Assembly: GCA_023374025.1 (NCBI GenBank)
Contig: SIJG01000083.1
Coordinates: forward strand, 523,709 to 587,708
DNA: 64,000 nucleotides
DNA from: Heterodera schachtii
Lineage: Eukaryota > Nematoda > Chromadorea > Rhabditida > Heteroderidae
Reading direction: 5' to 3'
In this document: positions 13,180 through 25,870 of the stretch, piece after piece
Layout: the number at the start of each line of letters is the position of its first letter
Position numbering within the stretch: position 1 is the first letter of the stretch
Translations under genes and position numbers: made by a program
The notes under the pieces: generated by a model
Database searches by the model: none
Told to the model about the DNA's origin: nothing
Seen by the model: only the letters and a program-made list of their open reading frames with translations

Positions 13180-16100
13180 TCAACCACCATTGCCGCCCAT
13201 CGACTGATCTCCGCCGTTGCCGCCGGGGCCCGCGCTTGTTGCCGGCGGCAGCGGAGGCCACAAGCCGCCCGGGGGCATTTGCTGTTGTTGCTGCTGTTGG
13301 ATGTGCTGCTCGAAGTCGTTGTTGGCACCAAGCAAATGGTGTGGAGGAGCTGTAAATTTGGCATTTTTATTGGCATTCTAATACAAGCAAAGAGGAAATA
13401 AATTCAAAAAATATGTAGCGGTTTTGTGCCAAAAAATGATTTTCAAAAATGGCACAATGGGGTCCAAAGGTGCCTAACCCCCGGAAATATGCGCTTACCA
13501 CCGTTGTCGCCGCCACCCATCGCTGTCGTCGGCACCGGCATCGGCGGCATTCCCAGCGCGGATGTGCCCGGCGCACTGCTGACCATGATGCCCTGGGGCG
13601 GTGGCATTGGCGGCGGTCCCATGGCACCACCGCCCGCCGCCGCGGCGGCAGCAAAAGCCGTGTTCTCCACCCGGGTGATATGCCGTTCGTCATGCTCCCC
13701 GTACGAGCAGGCCATCAGCTGGGGTTCGCCCACCGTCAGCACCTCGTGATGGTATTGGCCCGGCGGTGCCATTCCGGCCGGATGGAACTGTGCCAAAAAA
13801 AAGAAGGGTGATGAAACGGTTGCAAAATGACAAAATTTGAATTGGCTCACCTGTCCTGGCACACCACCCATAAATGGGCCACCGGCGCCCATCGGTGTCA
13901 TGGCGCCGCCTCCGCTGCCGGACGGTGCTCCGCCAATGGGCGGCGTTTGCTGGCCCGGCCCGCCATTCGCTGTCGGCGCAGATTGTGCCGCGCCGGAGGC
14001 GCCCTTCTTGCTGGCCTTTGACGGCGAACCACCGCTGCTGCCCGCGCCACCGCCGCCGTTGGCATTGGCACTGTTCGCTGTCGCCGCTTTGCGCTGCCGT
14101 TGTCGCTTCGGCTTCGGCGGTTTGGACTCGTCACCGGCGCCGGAGGGTCCCGGCGGCGGCACGCCCACACAGCTGGGACCCGGCGCCATTCCGCCCATCG
14201 CTTGCGGTGGTGGCGGCGGCATTCCAACTGCACAAACAGAAAGGGGAAAGAGTAAAATGGCGTACATTTTAAATTTAACGAAAAGGACTTCTTCCCGATT
14301 TATTGAAAAAACAGACTGATCCAGGGAGTTGATTTGTTAAGATTTTGTCCAAAAAATGATTAAAATCTGTAAATTTAGCTATTTTCTTTTATAGGAAAAT
14401 TATGAGTTTTTTGGTCCGTCAGTGCCGATAGAGACCACCGGAGGAAAAAAAAAAGAGGAATTTTCGACAGATTTGTTAACAGATTCACCAAAAATTGGTA
14501 ATTTTATGGATTTTCGTAATTATTTTGCATAATTTTTGGGAAATTTTGGTGAGAGAATTCTCAACCCTTCAAAATTATGCGGCACTCCCTTTGGAATGCC
14601 ATCTAAATCGGTTTTGTACAACAACATCATGCCAATCAAATGTGCCAAACTCACCCATGCCCTGCGGCGGTGGCATTCCTCCGCCGGCACCGCCCGCCTG
14701 CATCATCGCGGCAGCGGCCAGTGGGTGGTGGGGCGGCGGTGGCACACTGGTGCAACCGATCGGCTGGTGAGGCGGTGTCTGCTGGTGCATGCCGTGGTGA
14801 TGGGCCGCTGCCGCCGCGGCGACGGACCGCTGGCGCTGCTCCGCTTCCATTCGCTCCAGCACAATGCTTTGCATCGCTTGCTGCGGTGTCTATGGAGGGA
14901 GTGGCATTGGCAATTTAGCAACGAAAATTTACCGATGGGACGGAGAGATAGACTATTTGGTTTTTCAAAAAATTTGTCTCAATAAGGCAAAAATGGACAA
15001 TCCCTTGCAAGAAAAATTATGCCAAAGTTGGGAGGTAACCGGAAGTGCCGAAAAGCGCCGCCATGGAAATGTAAAAGTTAATTTAAAAAATTTTTAATGG
15101 ATTTTTGCCACTGGGAAATTTGAAGGCTTATGGAAAGGAGTCAGTCAGACGATTTAAAAAATTTTGAAATTTGACTGACAACTGACATGAGAAGTGAAAG
15201 AAATTTTCATTAAAAATGCGGAATCCGAGTCTTGTTGAGTGTGTACCTCGTTGGTCTCCTTCGTCCTGTCCATGATGGGTTTCATCGGCTGTAAAATTTG
15301 CATCATTTTCAGCTCGCGCATTGTCTGCGCGGGCAGGCCAAAAGCGGTGAGCACGCCTTTCCTGGCCAACTCTTGCTGGGCATTGCCGTCCTGAAAAGGT
15401 ATCAAATTTTATAAATTTCTATTTTTTTTTTTGCCATGCCATTGCGTTGAGTCCGTCCTTGGTGCCGCCGATGTTGTAGAACTCCTGGCTGCCCCTGACG
15501 TCCAGAAACCAGTGCCGAATTCTGTAGCCAACGGTGGGATGGAACGGGGCGAACTCAATGTACAGGCGACAGTCCGTGTGGACCTGTGCATGCAAAAAAA
15601 AAAGAAGAAAAATTAAAGAATGCCAACCACTTTTATGTTCGAAAAATGGCAATTAGTTGAAAAAAAGTTAAATGGTAAAACATAAATTTTAATACATGAC
15701 GATTAGGCAAGGCATTTTTTGATATAACATTTGCGCCTATGCCTAAAAACGGGCTCAAACTTAAGTTTTTTTCAATCCTGATAGCCTAAACAGCATTAAA
15801 TAAGTGATAGAAAGTGATTGCGTCTGATAATTTAATCATTCGTAAATTTTTTTAAAAGTTTGAGTCCGGTTTTGGACATAGGCGCAAATGTCTGCACTTC
15901 GGAACGAGACGTTCAGCTTCTGCTATGAGAAAGTTAAATTCCTTTTTTGAATTTAGAACGCACAAAAATTTTAACTGGTGGGCAAACAAAAATAGGGGGG
16001 AACGAATCGTCCACGTGGGATTTATCCCCCCAAAAAGTGCTTGAATATATTTTTTAAATCACTAAAACTTTGCCATACCCCAGGCCCGTATCCAGAAAAA

Positions 16101-19100
16101 ATTTAGGGAGGGGCAAACCGAAGAGTTTTTTTTTTTTTTTTTTGCTCTTCGGGTCAAATTTTTTCTCCCAGTCCTTTTAAAATTTTAAGCGCCGTTGAGC
16201 AAAAACAGGAGTTTGCAGCCGCCTTTCTGCGAAAATGGACTATTTTTTGCCATTTTTGGTTAAAATTGCGTTAAAAAAGGCAAAATGGGGGTCCGGCGGT
16301 GACGATAGGCGCCGCCGGGAAAATTTTTGAATTTTTAATGCGTTTTTTAATAAAATTGGTTAATAATTTTTTAAATTGCCAATTTTTGCTGGAAAATTTT
16401 TTCATTTCCGGGGGGGGGGGGGGCAACTGCCCCCTTGCCCCCCCCCCTGGTTACGGGCCTGTCATACCACCATTTTTTTGTGCCCTCACCTCTATGTGCA
16501 TCGGTTTGTTGTGCGTGGTGACCATCAGCACATTCTCACAGTTCAGCGCACAGCCGCCGAACAGCTCAGGGTTCTGGTACCGTTGCGGGTCCACCAGCTC
16601 TTGGGCCGGCACTCTCTGCAGGAAGTGCAACTGGGCGACGCCGTGGTCGAACAACGACCGGTAGAAGCGGGGGAGCAACGCACGAACGACCGCTGCACAA
16701 CAAAAGGGAGACGGGAAAAGCATTGGTTGGCATTAAGGCAAATAGCAACGAATAGTATATTTGTTTCCAGGCCCGTTGCCAGAGAAATTTCGGAGGGAAT
16801 GCCAAGACTTTTTTTCCTTACAATTAGTGCCAAATTTTTTGCATAAAAATTTCATTAAAATTTTTGCCGGTGATGTCTTTCGGCACCTCAAGACCCCAAT
16901 TGAATTCTCTTTTCCTGAATGACACCAAAATATCAAAAATTTGGTTAACTTTTTTTTTGGCGAAAATGGCTATAAATTCATATTTTCGGGCACTGAAAAT
17001 TTTGAAGCATGTGGAAAAATTATGACAATCCAAAAAAAGTCTTCGGATTTCTCATTTGATCATTGTAAAGATTTACACTCATATTCGACCCCTGAACAAA
17101 AAAAATGCCAAACACTCACTGAAATCCCTGCGGATGTGTCCGCCCTGCTCCGGCGAGAACTCGGGCAATGTGATGCTCATGCGGCCGCTCTCGTCAAAAA
17201 ATTCTTGCGCAAACGCCTCCCACCATTGCTCATGACTTTCGGGAGAACTCTGCAATTTGCGGTGGATCAATTATTGTAATTTAATGAATAGGTAGTGCAT
17301 TATGTTTTCCACCCTCCCATTACACAAATAAATTTTGAAAAATTTTTCTAGCGTTTTTCAAAAATTTCAAGATTTTATCTTTTTTAAAAAAAACTCTCAT
17401 TTAAAATTTTCAGGAGAGGAGAACGAGCTGCTCCCAATTTAATTATAAAGGCATACAATTTGAGTTAAACCATCGGATTATTTCTCGTCCATTTCTCCAT
17501 TTGGTAAATATTTTTTGAGCAAAAAAGGGGGAAAACGTATGAAAGACTGATACCTTTATGCGATCAAATTGTTTGGGCATCACATTTTGTAGAAATGTTT
17601 CTTTTGTTTTGTCCCCCCCCCCCAATTTTTTTATTTCCCTCATTTAATGGCAATACAAAATTTTTTGTAAGAACCGAAGAAAATTTTACACGAATAAAAT
17701 GCAAAAATATCTCCTGCTGGCAAAAGTGCTTTAAAATCTGTCAAATTTTCTATGACTTTCGCTACAATCGCTCCAACAATCTCATAAAAACATTTGGAAA
17801 TTGGAGCCAAGAAAAGGTATAAATTTCTTGGGTAAAAAGTCAACAAAAGGTGTTCCAATATACGTACCAATTTTGTTTTTGTTTTACCCCCTCACAATAA
17901 TCCATCCATTTCCTCCATTCACATTTTTACATCCTTTTTACTCCCTTCACCTGGTGGAATTGGCTGTGGAACTGGAACAGTCGCCGGTTCATCTCCTGCA
18001 GCCTGTACTCCAGAAAGGGCGGTTGCGGAATGGTGGGCGGGAACATCAGAAAGGGGCCCGGCGGTTGCCTGGGGAAAGCGCCCGGGGGGAACATCGCTGC
18101 AGCAGCCGCCGCGGCGGCCGCCGCTGCTGCCGCGGAGCCGGGCGGCGGCGGCATGGGCAACGGCGTCGTCTGGTGGTGTGGCGGTCCTGGCCCGGCGCCG
18201 CCCGCCATTTGCGGATGATGGGGCGCCATGTGGCCGACGGGCGGTCCCACGGGCCCTGCGCCGGGCGGTGGCCCACCCATGGCATTGTGATGATGCGCTG
18301 AGGAAGCCGGCCCTAGCGGTACGCCGCCGCCCTGTTGTTGGACGAGCGCTGCCGGATGGTGGTGGGGGTGGTGCATGGGCGGCATCATCTGTGAGGACGA
18401 AAAAACACATTAAATTATTGTTGAGGTAAATGGGAAAAACAATTTTCAGGAGGGCCAAAAAATTCAAGCAGTAAACCATCAATTAAATCCCCCTATCATT
18501 GAACCGACAAGTTGAAGCTGTACACCGATAGATATATGAGGCTCATTTATGGCCTTCATTGTTTAAACAGATTGGTAATCATCCTAGTATGTAATTGTAA
18601 CCTGGAACCATAATTCAAAATTCGTAATTTCGGCATTGTTAAAATTTTCCGGATTTAGTGACAGTCTGACTCATACTAACCACATAAGGACAATGTCACC
18701 ACCAATATTTAACAAAACAGTTACAACCCAACTCAACAAAAATTTTGTTCATCTTTTTTTTCCACACACACACAACCATCAAGTTGGAGCAGTTCACGCC
18801 CCGACCGACTCACCCCCATCTGCAGTACCTGGTGCTGTTGTTGCTGATCCGCATCGTGTTGCTGTTGTTGGTACTGTGCCGGTGGTCCGCCGCCTCCGCC
18901 AACCATTTGCGGACCGCCCATGCCCGCCGTGCCGGGCTGTTGATGCTGCATCAACATCTGCTGCTGCTGTTGGTGATGCGCAGACATCGGAGGCGGTCCA
19001 CCGCCGAACATTGGAGGCCCAAAATTGGGACCCATCGGCGGCCCGGCGCCTCCGGGAGGGCCTTGCTGGTAGAAGAAGTCGGGAGGAGGACCCTGGAAAT

Positions 19101-20184
19101 TCAATTTAAATTTTTTGAAAAAAAAAACCATTTTTACGGGAGTAAGTTATACAAATTGCAAATTTATTATTAGTGTACAAGCCCGTTGAACTCATTATCG
19201 GGGCTTTTTAGGCTATGGATTGATAATTTTTTGAGACCAATGAAAATTTTCCGTTTTAAAAACTTTATTAGGTGTGTAATTCTTTGATAAAAAAAATCCA
19301 AGAAACAATTTTACCTTTTGTTTAAATTGAGGAATTATTATGATTTTATGCATACTGTTTTAAACATCATTCAATTTGAAAAAAAAACTTAAAAAAAACC
19401 GTGCCAGAAGCATTTTCTATCACTTAAATAATGCTGTTTAAGCTATCAGGGATTGGAAAAACTTAAATCTGAGCCCGTTTTTGGGCATAGGCGCAAAGTT
19501 TCGAGGCGCAAATGTGACGTAACCAAAAAATCTATGCCAATTATTAAAAACCGACGCCGCACTAATTAGTGCCACTGACCTGGTGCGGTGCGCCCGGCTG
19601 TCCGTAGGGCGGTGCCATGCCCGCGGATGGTCCGCCACCACCGCCGTCGTCCATCATCATGCCCTGCTGGTGGGGCGGCGGGCCCGGGCCGGCGTTGCAC
19701 GGCGTCCCGTTGGGCAACCCGCCACCACCACCGCCGCCGCCCATGTGATGGTGGTGCGGGTGCATGCCGAGCATTTGGCCAGGGTCCATGGCTCCACCCG
19801 CCGACGCATTGCACATGGCCATGCCGGGCACCGAGTTCAGCTCCATCTTGAGGCCACCGCCTGCAATTTTCTCGGTTTTATCATGACAAAATCATTATTT
19901 TTACTCAATTTTGTGCCAGAAAAAACCAAAATGGATACCTAGGTAATTATGTTTCACTTTTCGGCCAAAATTTAAAATTCGGGTTAAAATTGGTAACGAA
20001 AATGGAAGGAGTTCGGATATCAAATTTAAAAAAATTAGGCTTCGATACCGGGCGGATGCTCTCCGGTGGGCGTGCTGCAAATGGAGGACGGCTCGCGCTT
20101 CTTGCGCACACGCGGCTGCTTGGCGGGAGCACCGCTCGCCGTGGTTGCCGCGTCGCCGTCCGCGGTGTTTTTGCGACGCGGCAT
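13180..20184 (-). CDS. ldb-1: LIM-domain-binding transcriptional cofactor (LDB1/Chip/CLIM family)
   Basis: Nuclear adaptor that dimerises and bridges LIM-homeodomain and LMO proteins at enhancers. Exons: 20049-20184, 19580-19860, 18814-19092, 17951-18388, 17120-17249, 16490-16692, 15440-15583, 15247-15390, 14655-14889, 13851-14227, 13499-13787, 13180-13349; phases all agree, giving 941 aa. Seen: a basic N-terminus, about 330 residues of Gly/Pro/His/Gln-rich sequence, then the LDB dimerisation core (YRLQEMNRRL; WWEAFAQEFFDE; LLPRFYRSLFDHG; CRLYIEFAPF), a Pro/Lys-rich linker with the basic run KPKRQRQRK as likely NLS, and the LIM-interaction domain (TVGEPQLMACSYGEHDERHI then TRVENTAFAAA, matching the vertebrate ERLITRLENTQF stretch). 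It is much longer than usual family members because of low-complexity insertions. The intron 15391-15439 appears to start with GC. ATG 20184 is the first ATG in the exon-1 frame; there is no AG acceptor just upstream. Confidence 0.9.
15729..15890. repeat. Inverted-repeat (foldback) element in an ldb-1 intron
   Basis: The arm ATTTGCGCCTATGCCTAAAA at the left reappears inverted at the right end as GGACATAGGCGCAAATG, with roughly 35 bp of imperfect palindrome. A related segment in opposite orientation lies at about 19424-19512 in another intron of the same gene. Confidence 0.6.
16081..16461. mobile_element. Non-autonomous hAT-like MITE with a G-tract (family A, copy 2)
   Basis: Starts CAGGCCCGTATCC, ends GGTTACGGGCCTG, with a 14-G run and a C-rich block near the right end. 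Flanks CCATACCC and TCATACCA share six of eight bases. It lies in the ldb-1 intron between exons 16490-16692 and 15440-15583. A fragment of another left end (CAGGCCCGTTGCC) occurs at about 16770 in the next intron. Confidence 0.65.
19424..19512. repeat. Second, inverted copy of the foldback repeat
   Basis: It reads as the reverse complement of about 15735-15820, including the GGGCATAGGCGCAAA end and the CTATCACTTAAATAATGCTG internal block. Located in an ldb-1 intron. Confidence 0.55.
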
Positions 20185-22932
20185 TTTTTTTGTTATGGTG
20201 CTCTTCTTACCGATCAATTATCGATTGATCAGCGGCCGACTGATTGGAGATGAGTGTGAATGAAAGATGAGAAAAAAACAGTAGAAATTCAGCAGAATAT
20301 GGTGCCTAAATGTTGTGCCTTTGGTGGACGGCAAAGTCGTTGGTTTTTGTGTTGTTGTTGTAAATGCAGCAGTTGCCGTTTTGCGACCGAATGATCATTG
20401 CTTTTGCCAGGAATTATTATGCTGCTTTTACATACATTTAAGCACTGCTGGACAAATGTACTAATCTAAAAAATCAAAATTTATTAAACACAGTCAGTTT
20501 CAAAGGCACGCAATTTGAGAAACGCCAAAAATTTGGCATTTTTATGGAGGCAGCAATTTGAACTTATTAATTGGATATTTTCTAAGAAAACATTCACGAA
20601 GCTTTTCAAATTAGCTGGTCACAAAAAGAACATTCACAGAAATGCAATTTATGTGAAATTTAAATATTTGTAAATTTAAAAAATGCCAAAAATCTTGCGC
20701 AACATTTTCCATTTGGCAACAATTTAAATTTGTTGCACTTTGTTGTTAATGGATAAAATTGTTCCTCCCAAAAACAATACACATAAAACAAAAAAAAATT
20801 GTTGTGTGGCACTAATAAACAGGCCAAGCATTCATTTTCATTCATTCATTGTTGAGGACCCACGAAAAAAGCCAACATCAAAAGGGGGGAGAGGAGGAGC
20901 AAAAGCAATACACACATAAATGGGCGAGGACGACAGAAGAAAAGAGAGAGAGAAAGGGGAGGGAAGAGGGAAGAAGACGATTTTTTGATGAAGGTGAAGT
21001 GAAATGAAGTCGGGAAATCGGTCGATAAATGGGAAAAGACAAAGAAAAAAAAGGGGAAGAGAGCGCGGGAATAAAGCGAATGGACGCCGGAGGGGCGGGG
21101 GGAGGAGTTGGATCAGTTCAGAGCGAGAAACACAACACTTTCTCCCGCCACCCCCTCCATGGCTATGTATGCTGCTGTTGCTGATGATGATGAAGCATCT
21201 CATCAGCAGCAGCAGCAGCAGGCTCATCCTCTTCCAAAACGGCGGCGCGCCGAGCCGAGCCGTACGTACAGCCGCCGCCGTCGTCGCCAAAAATCAGTCT
21301 CACATAAATGTTAATAACGGGAGAGAAACCAGTAAAATTGAAAAAAGTTTTTTTTTTTTTTTTGCGCTGCCCGCCGATGGCGGCGGTCAAATCAAACAGA
21401 AACAGCAGAAGAAGAGAGAACCATCGACTGAATGAATGACCAACCGCCGACTGGCGGCGAGAAAGGTGAATGATGTGAATATGTGGTAATGGCAAACAAT
21501 AATTATATGTTTGTATATGTTGTACACATCAATCCAAAATCCCCCTTCATCCATCATCATTATGAGTAATTAATTGATGGATGGGCGAGGGAGGAGGAAG
21601 CAAAGGAGCGGAGGAGGGAAAAGGCACACACCACAGACCCTCGGGCACCGGCGCGCGGGTTTTCTCGGGTTTTCTTCCCCCGCAGGGGGAATGTCGGTCG
21701 AAAAAATTGGCATGCTGCGGTGGGTCGGGGCGGGGTCGGAGAAGTGCGTGCACTTGCGGTAGCGAGCGGCGGGGGCGGTCGGCGCGAGTCCGGGCTCGGC
21801 GAGATGAAGAAGAAAAAGCCGTTGCTTCTTCCCCCGCTCATCATCGACATCCATTCGGCGGGGATCGCCGCGCCCGCCGCCGGTCGTTGTGTCGTCGTCG
21901 TCGTCCGTCGGTCGTTCGTTGTCACAAGGGAAAGGGCGGGGGGGGGGGGGGGGGGGAGCGATCGCTTGCCAAATCGATCGATGTCACAGTCAGTCAGTAA
22001 ATACACACACATCGCACATAAAATAGGCATAGAAATGAAAAAAAGGGCGGGGCAGAGACTGGCGGGAAAAAAGGGGTGGGGAAAGCCTCCAACAATCAGA
22101 GGGCAAGCAGTTCAACCAATGCTGGTTGCTTGAACATTGTTTGATGATAGGGTGGCGTTGCTGCTGATTGCTCTCCGTGGGGTGTGTCCCTTTTCCTCCT
22201 CCCAATTGCCCTCCGGCGGCCCGCCCCGCCGCCGGGGGCAGTCCGTCACTTCCTTCTCGCTTCCCCTCCCCCCGTTTTTTCCTCCCAATTCCTCCACCAT
22301 TGGTCGGGTAGGAGACGTCGTTGTCTCGCCGCCGTCCAGGCCTGCGCAACCCCATAAAAAGATGGTTGTTTGGTGGTGGTGGAGGAGGGGGCCGTCGGGC
22401 GGGGGCGGGGAAGAGTTTGATGGAGCGGGGGGGGGGGGGGGGGGGGGAGCGGATGGGATGAGAAGACGAAGGGGGCGGAGGGGAGAGAGTTTGCTGCTTG
22501 GGCCCGGGGGGAAGCGATCGACACCGCGCCAAGACGCACACAAAGGAGAAGGGAGAGAGAGAGAGAGAGCAACAAGCCTTGAGACAGAGACGGAGAGGAA
22601 GGAGCGCCCCCCGAGGGGCGACGGATGGGATGGGATGAATATTTTTGCGTGTTGTTGGAGGGATGAGGATGAAGAAGATGAAGCAAAGACAGCAGCAGCA
22701 GCAGCAGCAGAGATTCGGAAGAGCGGCGGGGGATGGAGTTGAATCCGCCCGTCTTGACTGCGAAATGCATACGCGACGGGGGAGGGGGGCGGGAGGGGGG
22801 GGGGGGGGGAGGGAGTACAAACGAACTATTACTCCGCCCCCTCCCCTCCCCCCGCCGCCATGGCATCTTCAACCTTTCTTCTATCGGAAATTTTTGCGCT
22901 GGATATGCTACTATGTAGTGAATGCTTCACTC

Positions 22933-23210
22933 TCCGTAGACATACACTGTGCTCTCCTTCTCTCTCTCTTCCACTGTCTCTTTATCCCTCCCTCTCTCTG
23001 TCTTCCTTTTGCACTTTTGATTCACTCTCTCATTTCTGTATGCTCTCTCTCCCCACATTTTCCGCTCTTCCCTTCCAATTCTCTCTCCATTTATCTCTCT
23101 ACTCTTTGTGTCCTTCCCCCGCCCCCCAAATCTCTCTGTTTGTCTCGCCTCTCCTCTTTCTGTGTGCTGTCTTCACCCCTCCTTCATTCTCATCTCATCC
23201 ACCAATTTCG
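22933..23210 (+). repeat. CT-rich polypyrimidine tract
   Basis: The top strand consists mainly of CTCTCTC, TCTCCATT and CCCTTCC units. Ser/Leu/Phe/Pro-rich ORFs over it are compositional artefacts. Confidence 0.7.
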
Positions 23211-23739
23211 CGTCTATGTGCTAACATCAACAACACCACACATCATACACACAGTGCAGCACCTCTCCCACCCCCACGCCCCGCGTTGGCGAACTGTGCG
23301 CGGTCAGTTCGGCTTTGGTCGACGTCCAAAAAGTGTCGCACGCCTCCCCGTCGGACGACGACGGCGCCGCCGCCGCCGCGTGGTGGCGGGAAAAGAGAAA
23401 CGAGTGTGGTGGGGAGGGGAGAGCGGCGAGGGATGGCAACGAATGATCGATAGCAGACGAATTTTTTTTGTCTTTGGCGCTCTCTTCACTTTTGCTTTGG
23501 CAAAATGCCCCTCGTGACAACAGCAGCGGAGATCCACCGCTATCACCAGCAGCAGCAAGCAGTGTTTGCCGATGATGAAAAGCTGTTAATGTGTTAAAAG
23601 TTGTTAAGTGCAGCTTAAATAAGTGTGCCACAAAAGGAAACAATGAGTTGGACAAACTTCCGAAAAATGAGGAGAGATGAACCAATTAATAAATAAACAT
23701 GTGATTACAATTATTTTAATGTCAATAAGTTGCAATTTT

Positions 23740-23875
23740 TTGTCTCAGTGGTCTGTGAGTTAGTCACCAAAAAGGTGGGGTGGTCCCAGGTTCAAGTCCT
23801 CCTTGTGCTGTGTGTAAATTTCAATTCATTTAAGGCAAATAAAGAAATAATTAAAAAACAGAACACTAAAGAAAA
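23740..23875 (+). repeat. Possible tRNA-derived SINE
   Basis: AGTGGTCTGTGAGTTAGTCA resembles an A-box region, and about 40 bp later GGTTCAAGTCC matches the tRNA B-box consensus. A stable cloverleaf is not apparent. The following sequence is A-rich and ends in AAATAAAGAAATAATTAAAA, as expected for a SINE tail. Only one copy is seen in the window. Confidence 0.35.
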
Positions 23876-23919
23876 AATTACAATTATTAAGAGGTAGACA
23901 AATGTTTTACCACCGACTT

Positions 23920-24293
23920 CAAGGGCGTAGCCAGGACCTTCGTTTCGGGGGGGGGCCCAACTCAAAAAGTCGATTCTTAGGGGTGTATTTTTCTTTTTAG
24001 GACAATTTTTAGGGGTGTATTTTTGGTTTTTTGAAATCCCGAATTAGGGGTGTATTTTACAAAATTTTTCGCCAAAAAATTAATATTTTTTTGCCATTTT
24101 GGCCTCCATTTTTCAAAAATATGGTATAATGGGGGTCCGGCGGTGCCGGTAGGCGCCGCCGGGAAAATTTTTGAGTATTTTAATGCAATTTTGTTAAGAA
24201 AATTGCTTAAAATTTCAAATAAATTACTGAAAATTTTTTGGTTTCGGGGGGGGGCCCGGGCCCCCTGGGCCCCCCCCCCTAGCTACGCCCTTG
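23920..24293. mobile_element. Non-autonomous hAT-like MITE with a G-tract (family A variant)
   Basis: Perfect 12-bp terminal inverted repeats CAAGGGCGTAGC and GCTACGCCCTTG are flanked on both sides by ACCGACTT, a perfect 8-bp target-site duplication. G-runs lie near both ends. There is no transposase ORF. It is the clearest copy and argues for hAT-type mobilisation. Confidence 0.75.
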
Positions 24294-25026
24294 ACCGACT
24301 TTATGAAAATTTTCAAAATAAGAACATCAAGGCCAAAAAATAAGATTTTAGGGTAAAAAATAAGAATATTTGGACCCTCCAAATCAGAAAATTCTTAGAA
24401 ATAAGGACAGATCACACCCCTGCTATTAAACCAAAAAATATATTTATGCTCATTTTGAAGGGAAAATTCTGAAGAATTTTTCTAAGTTAAAAAAAATTTA
24501 AAAAATAGTTTATTAGCAAAAAAACTAATCATGTTATTTTATATGTATGTTAGTTAGAGAGATAGAAAAAGTGCGTCAAAATGAGAGAAAAAGAAAAGAT
24601 TTGCCCTTGAAAAAATTTTCTCCTATTGTTTTTTTTTTTTTTGAAATTTAGCATAGCTCCATATTTTGACCCCCTGCGATTCGAAGTTATTAACTCGAGA
24701 TCGGCTCTTGCATTTTTACAAGGGTAAACCGCAATTTTTTAATTTTGCAAAGTTATGCATTTTGATTATATGAAAAAATAAACTTATTTACACTGAGAGC
24801 CCAAAAATAACTCGAATGCGTAACTAGAAACACTACTTTGTGGAAAAAATTAATTTTTTTTGAAAAGGGGCGGCACCATCGGCACTATTACCTTTTTAAG
24901 TTTATCACGTAAAATTCCACGTAATAATTAAAATTAAACGTCAGATTCGTGATCAGCATCAAAAATTAGCCTAGAAAAAATATTAGAAACAAAATTTCAA
25001 TGGAGTGGCAAAACCCGGAAGTACCA

Positions 25027-25230
25027 TTAGCAAAGTGACATGCCCATAATCATGACAACGCCAAGAATCAAAAGGGCATTCCCCAAATGTTGCTCCCTCC
25101 ATTCGTCCTTCGTGTCGCCCAAGTCGCGTTCTACAGGTCGGAACATTGGATACTCAACAAAAACCTTCAGCTTTTTATCCTTCGGCCTCACTTTGTACCA
25201 GAAATGGTTCATCAAAATGAGTGGTGCCAA
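25027..25230 (-). CDS. Doubtful ORF ending in a hydrophobic segment
   Basis: The last 44 codons before the stop read as a charged stretch (ERDLGDTKDEWREQHLGN) followed by a hydrophobic tail (ALLILGVVMIMGMSLC). It looks protein-like and could be a terminal exon of a small tail-anchored protein. However, its 5' part is antisense to a copy of the SLC35-like first exon, and no clear upstream acceptor or start is visible. Function not recognised. Confidence 0.25.
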   Translation of the reverse strand: MAPLILMNHFWYKVRPKDKKLKVFVEYPMFRPVERDLGDTKDEWREQHLGNALLILGVVMIMGMSLC

Positions 25231-25577
25231 TCAAACACGGTGTGTGAACAAGTAGCCGGGATTCATCGCCTTAATGAATTTCCAGCTCCCCTATTTCAGT
25301 TGTCTTCGCCAGGATTTTGCTGTCCAATATGGACGACTTCCTGGCGGTCAACGAGACATTCAACACCTACTTGACTGTCGACTCGTGCCCTGCATGGAGC
25401 ATCTACCAGCAGGTGGTCAAATTGCCGAAGAATGGACGCGTCAAAATCGATGTGGTGGCCACTACACCAACCCTTGGAGCCAACTACGTGCCTGAGGAGC
25501 GCGCCCGCCCGTACGAGATTCCGCCTCTTATGCGCTCAACTGCGCAACAGATGAACAACAAATCGACATGCGTGTAA
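25180..25577 (+). pseudogene. Chimeric RidA fragment (copy A) behind an SLC35-exon fragment
   Basis: 25301-25577 encodes the second half of a RidA/YjgF/UK114 protein: SNMDDFLAVNETF, CPAWSIYQQVVKLPKNGRVK and IDVVA match the family's conserved C-terminal exon, preceded by a TTTCAG acceptor. Its expected first exon is missing. Instead, 25180-25232 is a near copy of the SLC35C2-like first exon (TLYQKWFIK), followed by the same GGTGTGTGAACA donor context as RidA copy B. The reading frame runs past the normal RidA end into the start of copy B. Probably non-functional. Confidence 0.6.
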
Positions 25578-25870
25578 TCGCGCCGGAGGCGACGAACGTT
25601 GTGCTAGTTGAGCGCGAGCCAAGGCGGAGCAGACGGTATCGAACATCGGAGAGATTCTATCGTCTGCCGCCTCCTCCTTCATGTACGGTGTGTGAACAAA
25701 AACCGCCAGAATATCATTTTTTGTGCATTTCCGTCTTTTCAGTCATGGTGGACGACACGAATGACTTCACGCCAGTCAGCGAGACGGTCAAAAGCTTCTT
25801 CAGCGACGACACATGCCCTTCGCTGACCATCTTCCAAGTGTCCGGTTTTCCAATGAAAGCTTCTGTGTGA
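25578..25870 (+). pseudogene. Broken RidA-family copy (copy B)
   Basis: The first exon remains recognisable in one frame from about 25600 (ARAKAEQTVSNIGEILSSAA, then SSFMY), followed by donor GTGTGTG. Sequence homologous to the preceding VSGQIG segment is degraded and carries in-frame stops. The second exon, 25743-25870 after TTTTCAG, encodes MVDDTNDFTPVSETVKSFF and CPSLTIFQVSGFP, then stops about 25 residues early, losing the usual KGALVEIEAVA-like end with its conserved glutamate. Compared with copy C it is a decayed tandem duplicate. Confidence 0.65.

Larger units (their letters stand above)
20185..25300. other. Gene-poor interval upstream of ldb-1
   Basis: No convincing exon was found. 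20880-21430 is GA/CT-rich; 21580-22870 is GC-rich with several runs of 14-20 G; 22933-23210 is a CT-rich tract; 23740-23815 resembles a tRNA-derived SINE; 23920-24293 is a MITE; 24300-25000 is AT-rich. The long ORFs here encode only Pro/Arg/Ser low-complexity peptides. The part just upstream of 20184 is the presumed ldb-1 promoter. Confidence 0.5.

Noticed and set aside
13837..14319. 160-codon plus-strand Pro/Ala-rich ORF
   Set aside because: Antisense shadow of the ldb-1 Gly/Pro-rich exon; the minus-strand frame carries the family motifs.
21990..22872. Long Pro/Arg-rich minus-strand ORFs (up to 276 codons)
   Set aside because: Composition follows G-runs and GC-rich repeats; all frames on both strands are open and none resembles a protein family.
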